Below the pieces are notes generated by a model. That model was not told the DNA's origin. It worked only from the letters and a program-made list of their open reading frames with translations, and did not search any database. 64,000 bases of DNA from Veronia nyctiphanis (GTDB lineage Bacteria; Pseudomonadota; Gammaproteobacteria; Enterobacterales; Vibrionaceae). The stretch is taken from NCBI RefSeq assembly GCF_004116385.1, contig NZ_PEIB01000003.1, positions 186,001-250,000 on the forward strand, read 5' to 3'. A program made the translations under genes and the position numbers. Positions 47,652 through 56,954 of the stretch are shown piece after piece. Within the stretch, counting starts at the first letter, position 1, and the number at the start of each line of letters is the position of its first letter.

Positions 47652-48416
47652 GTCGTTTCTTCAAAACCGGCTTTATGACGCTGGTCTATGCATTTTTGTA
47701 CATCCCTATCATCATTCTTATCGTTAACTCGTTTAACGAAAGTAAGTTTGGCATGAAATGGAAAGGTTTCACGACCAAATGGTACGAGCAGCTTGTCACC
47801 AATGACAGTCTTGTTCAAGCAGCGTGGAACTCGTTGACTATTGCTGTCATTTCTGCGACTGCTGCAGCTTTGATTGGTAGCCTTACGGCGGTTGCCTGTA
47901 TCGCTACCAGTTCAGGGCAAAAATTTTGTTAACGGTATGCTTTTTGTGGTCATGATGTCTCCTGACATTGTGATGGCCATTTCGCTGTTAGCCTTGTTTG
48001 TCTTGCTGGGCGCGCAATTGGGCTTTCTGACGCTGCTGCTGTCTCATATTACGTTCTGTTTGCCGTTTGTCGTGGTGACTGTGTATAGCCGACTTAATGG
48101 CTTTGACGTGCGTATGCTGGAAGCTGCAAAAGATCTTGCGGCGAATGAGTGGATAATCCTGAGTAAGATCATTCTGCCGCTTGCGGCGCCCGCCGTTGCT
48201 GCAGGTTGGCTGTTGAGCTTTACCTTGTCGCTTGACGACGTAATTGTCAGCTCATTTGTTACCGGGCCAAGCTATGAGATTCTGCCATTGAAGATTTACT
48301 CAATGGTGAAAGTCGGCGTGTCGCCGGAAGTTAATGCATTGGCCACATTGATGTTGATCGTGTCACTGGTTTTAGTGATCTGCTCTCAGCTGCTAGCCAG
48401 AGACAAAGTCCGCTAA
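47648..48416 (+). CDS. potC: Spermidine/putrescine permease PotC (two frameshifts in this sequence)
   Basis: The first frame reads to ATAVAC near 47900 and the last frame begins GKNFVNGMLFVVMM near 47925. Between them a third frame gives LYRYQFR. Restoring one C (GCCTG to GCCCTG) and one G (AGGGC to AGGGGC) rebuilds TAVALYRYQFRGKNFVNGM. About 256 aa, the normal length, with the EAA loop MLEAAKDLAANEWIILSKIILPL. Two lost bases 25 nt apart strongly suggest sequencing error. Confidence 0.9.
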
Positions 48417-48446
48417 TCAAGCCAACGCAATTCGCATTTTTCAGTC

Positions 48447-48468
48447 ACGGGTGGGGTTTCCCACCCGT
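48447..48468 (+). terminator. hairpin between potC and potD
   Basis: Perfect 9-bp stem ACGGGTGGG / CCCACCCGT with a GTTT loop. It lies 31 bp after potC and may cause partial termination or stabilise the potABC message. Confidence 0.65.
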
Positions 48469-48511
48469 TATTCTTCTCAAAGCAACAACAAAAAACATCG
48501 AGGAGTTCTCC

Positions 48512-49552
48512 ATGAAATCATGGTCCAAGTTCTTGCTAGGCAGTGTCCTGGCGCTTTCAATGGCATCAGGGAAAGTTGCCGCCGAAGAAGAACTTTATTT
48601 CTACAATTGGTCGGAATATATCCCACAGGACGTGCTGGAAGACTTCACTAAAGAAACAGGTATCAAAGTCATTTACTCAACGTATGAGTCAAATGAAAGT
48701 ATGTACGCCAAGCTTAAAACGCATCCAGAGGGCTATGACTTGGTCGTTCCCTCGACGTATTACGTTGCGAAGATGCGTGAAGAAGGCATGCTGCAAAAAC
48801 TGGATAAATCGTTACTGACACATTTCGATGGCATTGACCCCAATAACCTGAATAAACCGTTTGATCCCGACAACCAATACTCGGTGCCTTACATTTGGGG
48901 AGCGACAGGGATCGGCGTGAATACCGAGTATTTAGATGCTGGAAAAGTGTCATCATGGGCAGACCTCTGGAATCCAGAGTGGGAAGGTCAGCTGTTGATG
49001 ATGGATGACGCCCGTGAGTTCTTCCACATTGCACTCCGTAAGCTCGGCTATTCCGCCAACAGCAAAGATCCGAAAGAAATTGAAGCGGCGTTTAACGAAC
49101 TAAAATCACTGATGCCGAATGTTCGTGTATTCAATTCAGACTTCCCGGCGAACCCCTATATGGCGGGAGAGGTTGAGCTGGGAATGCTATGGAATGGTTC
49201 AGCCTACGTTGCTCGAAAAGAAGAAGTGCCGGTCGAGATTGTGTGGCCAAAAGAAGGAGCCATCTTCTGGATGGACAGTCTCGCGATCCCTGAAAAGGCG
49301 AGAAACGTTGCTGCTGCCCACAAGATGATCGATTTCCTGTTGCGCTCGGAAAATGCCGCGAAGCTGGCGATTGAAATTGGTTACCCTACTCCAGTGAAAG
49401 CAGCATACCCACTACTGCCAAAAGCGTTCAGAGACGATCCGAGTATTTATCCTCCGCAAGAGGTGATGACGCAAGGGGAATGGCAAAGCTCAGTAGGCGA
49501 TGCAAATGCACTTTACGAAACCTATTTCCAGAAGCTGAAAGCAGGCCAGTAA
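48512..49552 (+). CDS. potD: Spermidine/putrescine-binding periplasmic protein
   Basis: 346 aa. Signal peptide ending SGKVAA, then the PotD start EEELYFYNWSEYIPQDVLEDF in two stretches, with YESNESMYAKLKTH, VPSTYYVAKM and PYIWGATGIGVN of the polyamine site. An AGGAG site precedes the start. Delivers polyamine to PotABC. A terminator follows. Confidence 0.95.
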   Translation: MKSWSKFLLGSVLALSMASGKVAAEEELYFYNWSEYIPQDVLEDFTKETGIKVIYSTYESNESMYAKLKTHPEGYDLVVPSTYYVAKMREEGMLQKLDKSLLTHFDGIDPNNLNKPFDPDNQYSVPYIWGATGIGVNTEYLDAGKVSSWADLWNPEWEGQLLMMDDAREFFHIALRKLGYSANSKDPKEIEAAFNELKSLMPNVRVFNSDFPANPYMAGEVELGMLWNGSAYVARKEEVPVEIVWPKEGAIFWMDSLAIPEKARNVAAAHKMIDFLLRSENAAKLAIEIGYPTPVKAAYPLLPKAFRDDPSIYPPQEVMTQGEWQSSVGDANALYETYFQKLKAGQ

Positions 49553-49556
49553 TTGT

Positions 49557-49587
49557 TAAAAAAAGCAGCACACTGTGCTGCTTTTTC
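49557..49587. terminator. bidirectional terminator between potD and cobB
   Basis: GCAGCA / TGCTGC stem flanked by A and T runs. Confidence 0.85.
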
Positions 49588-49602
49588 CTTTCGAACTCGG
49601 CT

Positions 49603-50312
49603 TCAATTGGCGAGTAGCTCGTTAACCAGTTCAGGAACAAGCGTCGTTGCTTTGCCATAACGTTTCTCAGCAAACTCGCTTTCAACGGCGCTTGGCTCAA
49701 GGTTGACTTCAATAGTGTGGGCACCGTACAAACCCGCTTCATGAACAAAACCTGCTGCAGGGTACACAGCGCCTGACGTACCGATAGAAATAAATAAATC
49801 CGCATCAAGAAGCGCTTGGTGGATTTTATCCATTGCTATCGGCATTTCTCCAAACCAAACAATATGCGGTCGCAGAGGTGACGGCATTTGGCAACAATGA
49901 CATAGATCATCGACGCTAAGATCTCCTGGCCATTCAACCACTTGATTTGACTGCGTGCAGCGTGCTTTTAACAGCTCTCCATGCATATGCAAAATATTCT
50001 GACTGCCTGCGCGCTCGTGCAGGTTATCGATGTTCTGGGTAACGACCAGTACCTTTCCGTCTAATTCCCTTTCTAATCTCGCCAGAGCGAGGTGGGCATT
50101 ATTAGGTTCTATTACACCATGTAATTTTTGTCTTCTTTCGTTATAAAACCTTTGCACCAATTCTGGGTTGCGCTCATATCCCTCCGGGGTCGCCACATCC
50201 TCAATGTGTGCTCTTCCCATAGTCCATCTTGTGCACGAAACGTTTTTATCCCAGATTCAGCCGAAATGCCGGCGCCCGTAAGAATGACAATCTTTTTGTA
50301 GGGAAACTGCAT
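49603..50312 (-). CDS. cobB: NAD-dependent protein deacylase, sirtuin (frameshifted in this sequence)
   Basis: From [20 protein letters not shown] the frame reads to GLWEEHT. It resumes as [20 protein letters not shown] after one lost base near 50215. Marks: [26 protein letters not shown] and HMHGEL (catalytic His). Zinc cysteines sit around ARCTQ and [19 protein letters not shown] also fits. Removes acetyl and succinyl groups from lysines. Restored about 236 aa. A TTG nine nt upstream is an alternative start. Confidence 0.92.
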
Positions 50313-50575
50313 AGGGAACAATCCTTTCTTATTTGCTGCTCAGCATTCACTTTTATCTCGTATTCAAGATTTGTCGCCATCAGATAAGGATGAAAAGGCT
50401 ACACAAATTACAAAAAAGTGTGTCTTAATAAGCCATACTTAACAGGTTATTTGTTTGTAGGACTGACACCAACAGATTCGCACTGCGGACCCATCTCATT
50501 ATGCTAGTGGTGGGTGACTGAGAATACGACTTCTCTTCAAGCAATAATAATCAATATCTTTCACGGTATGTTGCG

Positions 50576-52419
50576 TTGACGAACATAAACAGCAAAATCC
50601 ATTTCAGAGTTGCAGCTGGCGTCACATCAGGATCACTGCTTTTCGCAATGATTGTTGCCGCGGCGTTCTTAATTATCTCGTATCAGCAACAGGTTACACA
50701 GACTGAAGCGCGGATAAAACAACGCCTTGCTGATACGGGCTTTGTTGAATCGGTGATCGCCAACATCAATAATGGCACCAAACTTACTGACACCTTAATG
50801 CTCATTGAGTCACTTCCCTCAGTACAAACGGTCTGTCTGCGACACAAGGATGGAAGAATCACAAAAACACCCTCGACCCAACGTCCCGTTCTTCTCGATG
50901 CAGTTCTGACGCTCCCTATCCTCCTCGCTAATGGCGAGTCTGCGGGAAAAATTGAAGTCATCATTGATAAGTCGAAAATAAATAACAATGTCTTTGAGTC
51001 AGTGAAAAGCCAGATACTTTTACTTTTCTTTTACTCGGCTGCCGTTGCTTTTCTGACGTTGGTCATTGTCAGTCGCTTACTGACGGAGCCCATGAAACAG
51101 ATTGCCAGCCACTTTCATCAGATTAAACCGGGAGACCAAAAACTCGTTGAAACGCCCTCGGGCAATGAAAACAACGAGGTTGGTGCACTGGTCAGCGATA
51201 TCAATACCCTGCTACGTTCCGTGCATCAGAAAATTGAGAACGAACGTAATATGAATGTGAAAAATGAAGCCTTATCTCGAAAATTCCGCTTTATATTTGA
51301 ACGTGCCAGCGCGGGTATAGGGTTGATTGATGAGAGAAATGCGCTAGTCGTCTCTAACCCTGCTTTGATGAGGCTTTTGGGGCAAACGGTAATCGCCGAG
51401 CTTCATCGTTTAAAGACGCTGATTTTCTCACTTTCTTTAACGATGTTGATGAAATTAAAAGTGTGCTGGAAGAATTTCGCGCCAAATCAGGCAACTCTTT
51501 CACCTCCATCGATATCCTTCTCAAACGTAAGCTGAAAAACCCTGACAGATGGGTACATTGCCTTTTCTCTAAAGTAGAGGACATGGACGCCCCCGATGCA
51601 ACCTTGATTGAATTGGTTGTCTATGACATTACTGAGCGTGCTGAGCGGGAGCAATCGATCATCTTTGAGGCTGAGCATGACCCCATTACACATCTACTCA
51701 ATCGCCGGGCTGCAATGAGCAAGCTTTCTTCTGCATTGCGCCACGTCGAGGAGGCTGGCCGTTATTTTGCGCTGATGATGATAGATTTAGATGGTTTTAA
51801 GCGTGTCAACGATACCTACGGCCACGATGCTGGAGATAAAGTAATCATTGAAGTGGCGAAGTGCATTCGCCAATTTTTCCGTAACTCAGACATTGTTGCC
51901 CGTTGGGGTGGCGATGAGTTTCTCATCGGTTTCTCGTACAGTCCGGAATATGAATCTGCGGTTCGTGATATTGCCAACGATCTGCAATTTCAAATCGCTA
52001 TGCCTGTCGACATTGGACATGAACAGACCGCAAAAGTCGGCTCAAGTATCGGTATCAGTCTGTTTCCACAAAATAGTAAAAACCTTCACACGCTGATTGA
52101 GCAAGCTGATCACGCTATGTATCACGTGAAAAATAATGGTAAGAACTTCTACCATTCTATACCGAAGAAAAACATCAGCTCAAAAGTAAGTAGGTTGGAA
52201 TTCTGTTGTCCTCAGCCATCCAGCAATGTGCTGAGACTGGATGAAATCTCCTTGATATCTTGCTCTGCCAACAGTAACGCCTGGCGCAAGCTCAACGCCT
52301 CTTTTGTCCACACCATCGAGACACAAGCAACGATTCTGCCTGAGGAAAATACAGGCACGGCAAATGAAGAGGTTTTTGACTGGAACTCTTCACCTATACG
52401 TGTTGACAGACCGCGCTGA
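50576..52419 (+). CDS. Diguanylate cyclase, GGDEF (frameshifted in this sequence)
   Basis: Two membrane helices (about 14-36 and 145-165) flank a periplasmic sensor. Then come a HAMP-like linker, a PAS domain and GGDEF with RWGGDEFLIGF and an RNSD inhibitory site. The frame shifts once near 51400 (VVSNPALMRLLG to FLTFFNDVDEIK). Makes cyclic di-GMP. After NGKNFYHSI the reading runs 80 residues antisense to an IclR remnant; one extra A in the AAAA run near 52183 would stop it at about 52193. The TTG start at 50576 may reflect another lost base. Confidence 0.8.
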
Positions 52420-52553
52420 CGGATGTCTTTGATCATTTTGAATAGTGCATGCTCCATCAAAAATGGTTGGTCATCCGGATCCTTCTGTCTGCGAATATGC
52501 TCAATTATCAGAGGGGTTCTACCACAGAGGGTATTCTGTCCGCACAGTGGACA
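52212..52553 (-). pseudogene. IclR-family regulator remnant (C-terminal part)
   Basis: On the minus strand CGRTPLIIEHIRRQKDPDD and FQSKTSSFAVPVFSSGRIVAC resemble the effector domain of IclR/MhpR-type regulators, ending at 52212. The DNA-binding half is missing and the 5' side is not open. It is probably a decayed gene whose end overlaps the cyclase. Confidence 0.5.
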
Positions 52554-52841
52554 ATGTCAGAAAGCGCTAAATTATCGAGAGAAAGTCATTTCTACAATGC
52601 CGACAGTCAAAATACAAGCTATGAAATATATATTTGGTCATAAATCTCATTGGCTGAAGAAAAATGGTTTAGTTGTGTGACTGTCTATATCTATCCAAGC
52701 AGAATTTATGTGTCTGCTAGTCAATTTAAATTCCTTCAATTTTACAACCTGAACCGCAATAAAAGTAAATTCTCACTCTGACAACGTTGATATCATCAAG
52801 TTTTAAAAAGCACGATAAATCAGATATCTAATGGGGAGAAT

Positions 52842-53218
52842 ATGCTTCGTTTACTTATTGTTTTCTTTTTTTCTTTTCAGTTATCAGAGCTACGCAGCTC
52901 AAGTCGAATACTGCAAGAAAAAAAGCGAAAAAAGAATCAGAATCGATTTGGGTGAGTGATGACGTCTCATGCAGAGCGCACAACATACAATCAATAACTA
53001 TTGAAGATGGTATTAAGACCACATACAAATACACAATAGATTTTAGTATTTATCCAGAAATATCTAAGTCAGAACAAAGGAAAATATTACTCAGTATTCT
53101 TGAAGAACATTTAGCCAGCGAAAGCTTTGATTGTTCGAAGTTAGAAAGAATTTTTTCATTTACATTTAAGAGCAGATTTGGGAGCTCTGGAGAAATGAAT
53201 ATCAACTGTGAAGCTTAA
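52842..53218 (+). CDS. Hypothetical exported protein (probable frameshift)
   Basis: An ATG at 52842 gives MLRLLIVFFF, a signal-like start. One extra T in the T7 run near 52868 would join it to the longer frame that contains SESIWVSDDVSCRAHNIQS and runs to 53218, about 126 aa. Three Cys in the C-terminal part. Not recognised. Confidence 0.45.
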
Positions 53219-53595
53219 AAGCGCGAATTGGCTAGGAGTTTAAAGACTGGTGAATACTGGTGCCTGGCCTTTGTTTAGGCTACTTGATGATTGGACGATT
53301 TACTGCAACAAACCTTGAGCCTAAACTGGTGCTGCTGTAATAAACTCCTCATTCATAAATTCCGATGTCATGTTGTGTATTTGCGCGATATATACGAATT
53401 CAAAGCTCACTCTATTAACATCAATCCATTACACATCCTTTTATTGTCATCAAAAATTACGACTTTGTTTGCGTGTGCGAGATTAGCGACCCAAGTTTAT
53501 GCAGCTTGTAAGTTTGGTCAGCAAGTTTTGGTTGTTCATTGAACCAATAGACAGAAATTTCAGTAGTATTGAGGGCTAAATAGTTAGGAGGTACT
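53219..53595. other. intergenic stretch, no convincing gene
   Basis: About 375 bp with only an unsupported 83-codon frame and no ribosome-binding site. No hairpin of note. Confidence 0.4.
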
Positions 53596-54051
53596 GTGTT
53601 AATGAAGAACGTACGTGTGTCCGTCAGGGCAGTCTGTTACAGAGATAATGCTCTTTTACTCGCTGAACATAGAGATGAGCGTGGGCTTTGGTACATTCTC
53701 CCTGGTGGTGGTGTTCAACACAACGAGACTCTTGATCAAGCATTCGACCGAGAGTTGTTGGAAGAAACAGGTGGTAAAGCCAAGATGGGCGACATCCTGT
53801 TCGTTAGAGAGGTGCTAGCAGACAGGCTTGATACCAATTACCTCCCAGCGCATCTTCATCAAATCGAAATGTTCGTTGAAGCGACTGAGTTTGAGATTGT
53901 TGCAGAGCCAGCAGAATTTGATAAAGACCAGATCGGTTTCGTATGGATGCCCCTGGAAAAGCTGGACGAGTTACTTTTCTTTCCGAAAGCGATGGTTCAA
54001 AGCTTCCAAAATAAGTCATTCGACAAAATTTACCAAGGGCACATCCGCTAG
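53596..54051 (+). CDS. NUDIX hydrolase
   Basis: 151 aa from a GTG start with GGAGG five nt upstream. The Nudix box is complete: GGGVQHNETLDQAF then DRELLEETGG, matching G-x5-E-x7-REUxEExGU. It hydrolyses a nucleoside diphosphate linked to another group; the substrate is unknown. Its stop overlaps the convergent VOC gene's end by 4 bp. Confidence 0.88.
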   Translation: MLMKNVRVSVRAVCYRDNALLLAEHRDERGLWYILPGGGVQHNETLDQAFDRELLEETGGKAKMGDILFVREVLADRLDTNYLPAHLHQIEMFVEATEFEIVAEPAEFDKDQIGFVWMPLEKLDELLFFPKAMVQSFQNKSFDKIYQGHIR

Positions 54052-54422
54052 GCTTCAGCAGTCTGGTGATTTTTCACCATCCCTCTGAGCCCGATTAAGT
54101 TGCCAAATGGATCCTCGATTTGGCACATACCCATACCTGTTTCGAGGATTAACGGTTTCCTGTACATTAATCCGCCAAGCGACAAAAAGTGCTCAACGGC
54201 CTCTTCAAAGTCTTGAACAGACCAATAAACAACAGTGCCGCGTTTGCCGGCGCTCACCTTATTGTCGCCTTGAATAATTTCAATCGAAAAGCCTTCAGAG
54301 TCTAATGCAACAAAATCAAGATCTGGAAGGTAAATGAACTTGGCATTCGGAAATGCCTTTTTGTACCACTCGATTCCCTGATCGACATGAGGCACATGAA
54401 AAAGTATCGCTGTCGGTTTCAT
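54048..54422 (-). CDS. VOC/glyoxalase-like family protein
   Basis: 124 aa from the ATG at 54422, which has GGAGAAAT before it. One vicinal-oxygen-chelate module pair: HVPHVDQGIEWYKKAF, FVALDSEGFSIEII, and QIEDPFGNLIGLRG. Members include glyoxalases, dioxygenases and resistance proteins; no specific role is evident. Confidence 0.82.
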   Translation of the reverse strand: MKPTAILFHVPHVDQGIEWYKKAFPNAKFIYLPDLDFVALDSEGFSIEIIQGDNKVSAGKRGTVVYWSVQDFEEAVEHFLSLGGLMYRKPLILETGMGMCQIEDPFGNLIGLRGMVKNHQTAEA

Positions 54423-54935
54423 GGATTTCTCCTTTATCCGTGTTGTACAACCAAGCCAATTGACCTTGAGAGGCGATTTTTCAATACAGAGCACTTAGGG
54501 TTTTACCCTTATAAGATTTTGTTATTGCTTCTCTGCAATTTCACTTCTTCAATCATTGGAGCACATAACATGACTGAGATGTATGAATATGTAGTCAGTA
54601 AGGTGTTATTTGACTCGAGAATATTCTCGAGAAAGGTGAGGCTATTACATTTGATAATATTCAGAATAAGACGTGGATTTCATGCGTTGAGTGACTAGCC
54701 TCACCCAATTTTTGGCGCTAATAGGAGACTATTAGTCGATGTATGACCCGTTTTTCGGGAACGAATAAACTGCAGCAATGAAGGATTGAAATTATTCCAC
54801 TTAAAAATCAGGTGTATAGATATACTGACGTAAGTGGTTCAATATGTGATAACCAAATTTTCGTATAGTCAGAGGATTCAAGTGATAAGCGTACAAATGG
54901 CTAAGCGATAAAGGTTTTTGTGAAGGGCATCATTA
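54423..54935. other. intergenic stretch with an 18-bp palindrome
   Basis: About 510 bp with no supported gene. At 54614-54631 there is a perfect palindrome, CTCGAGAATATTCTCGAG, of unknown role. A 42-codon ORF from 54570 spans it but has no homologue I know. Confidence 0.4.
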
Positions 54936-55750
54936 ATGTTCATTGCAAATCAACTGGCTAGACCATTCTTCGAATTAATGTGCTATACAATGCCCATCCA
55001 TGGAAGAAAGACAGGAATTAAATACCCATATCATGCAGCTGGAAGATACTACACCGAAAATAACAACAAATTACAATTCTCACGCCAGCAGGCATCCCAC
55101 TTTGCAAAACTGGTTGCCGGAGACTTCAACCCTATCCACGATGAAGATGCGAAACGGTTTTGTGTACCGGGCGACCTTCTCTTTTCCGTATTGTTGAGCA
55201 AAGTCGGTATTAGCGAGACGATGCGAATCGAGTTCAATGGAATGATAACCGATACTACGGAGCTGGTACTCAAAGATGACGGTCAAGGTAAACTGTTAAT
55301 CTTAGATGAAGCAGATAAGGAATATCTGTCCTTAGAGTACAGTGGCGAAAATATTACCGACCCTGAACTGGCAAAGAGTATCGCAACACACTACGTCCAA
55401 TTTTCTGGTAAGAACTTCCCTTACATCATGGTGCCTCTGATGGAAAGATCTGGATGATGATTAACCCTGCCCGGCCATTAGTGATGTACGAAAGCATGGA
55501 GTTGCACTTCGATACGCTTGATTTTTCAAATCCTGTTGTCGAACTGGCGGACACCAATATGGATATCAGTGGTAAACGCGGAACAGTAACCATGGGCTTC
55601 GTCATTAAAGATGGTAACAATCAAATTGGCCATGGCAGCAAGCGAATGGTGTGCAGCGGTTTACGTCCTTATAACACAGATGAAATTAGCGATTTAGTCG
55701 ATTACTTTTACCAACGTAAAGACAGTTTTCTATCTTCAGTCGCTGTTTAG
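54936..55750 (+). CDS. DUF3581 family protein (frameshifted in this sequence)
   Basis: FSRQQASHFAKLVAGDFNPIHD is a MaoC/hotdog-like signature of DUF3581, followed by VPGDLLFSVLLSKVG and YVQFSGKNFPYIMVPLME. The frame breaks at RSG near 55455 and resumes MMINPARPLVMYESME. The first 30 or so codons look non-homologous; an ATG at 55033 joined by one extra G (MQLGRYYTENNN) may be the true start. Function unknown. Confidence 0.8.
55465..55472 (-). promoter_or_regulatory. KOPS octamer pointing toward dif
   Basis: CCCTGCCC on plus reads GGGCAGGG on minus, the correct orientation right of dif. Confidence 0.45.
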
Positions 55751-55776
55751 TACAAACCAAAGACTTCAGAGTACAC

Positions 55777-55805
55777 AAAGCCCCAATATAATGGGGCCTT
55801 GTTGC
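55777..55805 (+). terminator. terminator after the DUF3581 gene
   Basis: Stem AAGCCCC / GGGGCCTT with an 8-nt loop. Confidence 0.65.
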
Positions 55806-55827
55806 TTTACGTTGAGTGAAAATAATG

Positions 55828-56460
55828 TCAGGAAAAGGCGTAAATAAACGTCCCTTCTTTAATTAGATTAATGACCCTTCGAGAAATACTCAATGGCAAT
55901 GCTGGGCAACCCCAGCTTCTTCCAAGCTGGCCGTGTTCTTGAATGACTCTCGGATCAGCATAATCAGCGCCATGTATAACAATTGCTCTTTTTCTGGCGT
56001 TATCATTCAACCCTTTCGATAAACCATCTAGCCTAAGTGAATAGCCATGTTTACCATAATACGCCTCGGCTGATTTAAAAATGCCTACAGACGTCTTGAA
56101 CGAGTTGACCTTGTTGGAAAATGCCACGGCGTAAAGCTCGCCGCTGTTCTTGCCATGCGTGACATGAGATTCAAAAAGAATTCTTTTTCTCTTTACATCA
56201 ATGACCCAAAAACGTTTCTTAGTCGATGGCTTTGCGTAATCGATCAGGGTGAAAATGGGCTTTTTGCTACCGCTGACAATGAAGTGGTGGTAAGCACGCT
56301 CAAACTTGTCAAATCTTACCTGACTTTTTAATGAAAGATGCCGATACAAACTCTTTGCATCCATCAAGGGCATCGCGTAACTCGTAAATGGACATAGAAC
56401 TAAAAAAAACAACAGGAATAATGATATCTTTTTGTAATTATTAAACATTAATTTAGTCAA
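55828..56460 (-). CDS. L,D-transpeptidase catalytic-domain family exported protein
   Basis: 210 aa. Signal peptide (ISLFLLFFLVLCPFTSYA). The YkuD_2-type core shows HGKNSGELYAVAFSN, AIVIHGADYAD and the catalytic GRSWGCPAL with Cys. Such enzymes cross-link peptidoglycan or attach lipoprotein; this subfamily is little studied. It stands alone. Confidence 0.85.
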   Translation of the reverse strand: MTKLMFNNYKKISLFLLFFLVLCPFTSYAMPLMDAKSLYRHLSLKSQVRFDKFERAYHHFIVSGSKKPIFTLIDYAKPSTKKRFWVIDVKRKRILFESHVTHGKNSGELYAVAFSNKVNSFKTSVGIFKSAEAYYGKHGYSLRLDGLSKGLNDNARKRAIVIHGADYADPRVIQEHGQLGRSWGCPALPLSISRRVINLIKEGTFIYAFS

Positions 56461-56484
56461 CTCTAATGCTCTTAATCGTAAAAT

Positions 56485-56709
56485 TTATTGCATAGACCAA
56501 TAGCGTCCCCACTCGAATTTCGCGTCAATCTCTTCACATTTTGGGGTTCTGGTCACTGCGATGTAACAACAAGATATTTCTCTAAGCTCTGACCCATTTT
56601 TTCTAGCGATTTTTTGACACACTGCCGAGGCGACATCGATCGACGTCATTCGCATGTTTTCATCTTCACGTGTGTTGGGAAATATCGAAAGTGCGGGACA
56701 TTTTGCCAC
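56485..56709 (-). CDS. Hypothetical small Cys-containing protein
   Basis: 74 aa from a GTG at 56709, with no membrane helix and four Cys (KCPALS, VCQKI, SCCYIA, KCEEI give five sites). The frame is open further upstream without an ATG, so a 5' part may be missing. Not recognised. Confidence 0.35.
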   Translation of the reverse strand: MAKCPALSIFPNTREDENMRMTSIDVASAVCQKIARKNGSELREISCCYIAVTRTPKCEEIDAKFEWGRYWSMQ

Positions 56710-56954
56710 ACCAACATCGTTAGATGAGTGTAGCAGACCAGTATTCTGGCGCTCATTCTTATCAATGAAACAATTTTATGCTGTTGAATTTGAGGGTGGG
56801 ATCTTTATTCCACAGGACAGAGTGCTTGCGAACTCTTTGATAATCGTTGTGATTCAGGAGGAATGCGCAAGCTGAAAACATTTCAAAAAAACGTTAGCGA
56901 AAAGCTGGCTGTCTAGGCAGACAGCATTCTCTGAGGCCATATTGCGTGATGTAT

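Noticed and set aside
52193-52419. C-terminal extension of the diguanylate cyclase
   Set aside because: It is antisense to IclR-like coding sequence and has no domain; one extra A would end the protein near 52193.
52423-52680. Plus-strand ORF of 85 codons
   Set aside because: Antisense of the IclR remnant with no ribosome-binding site and unlikely composition.
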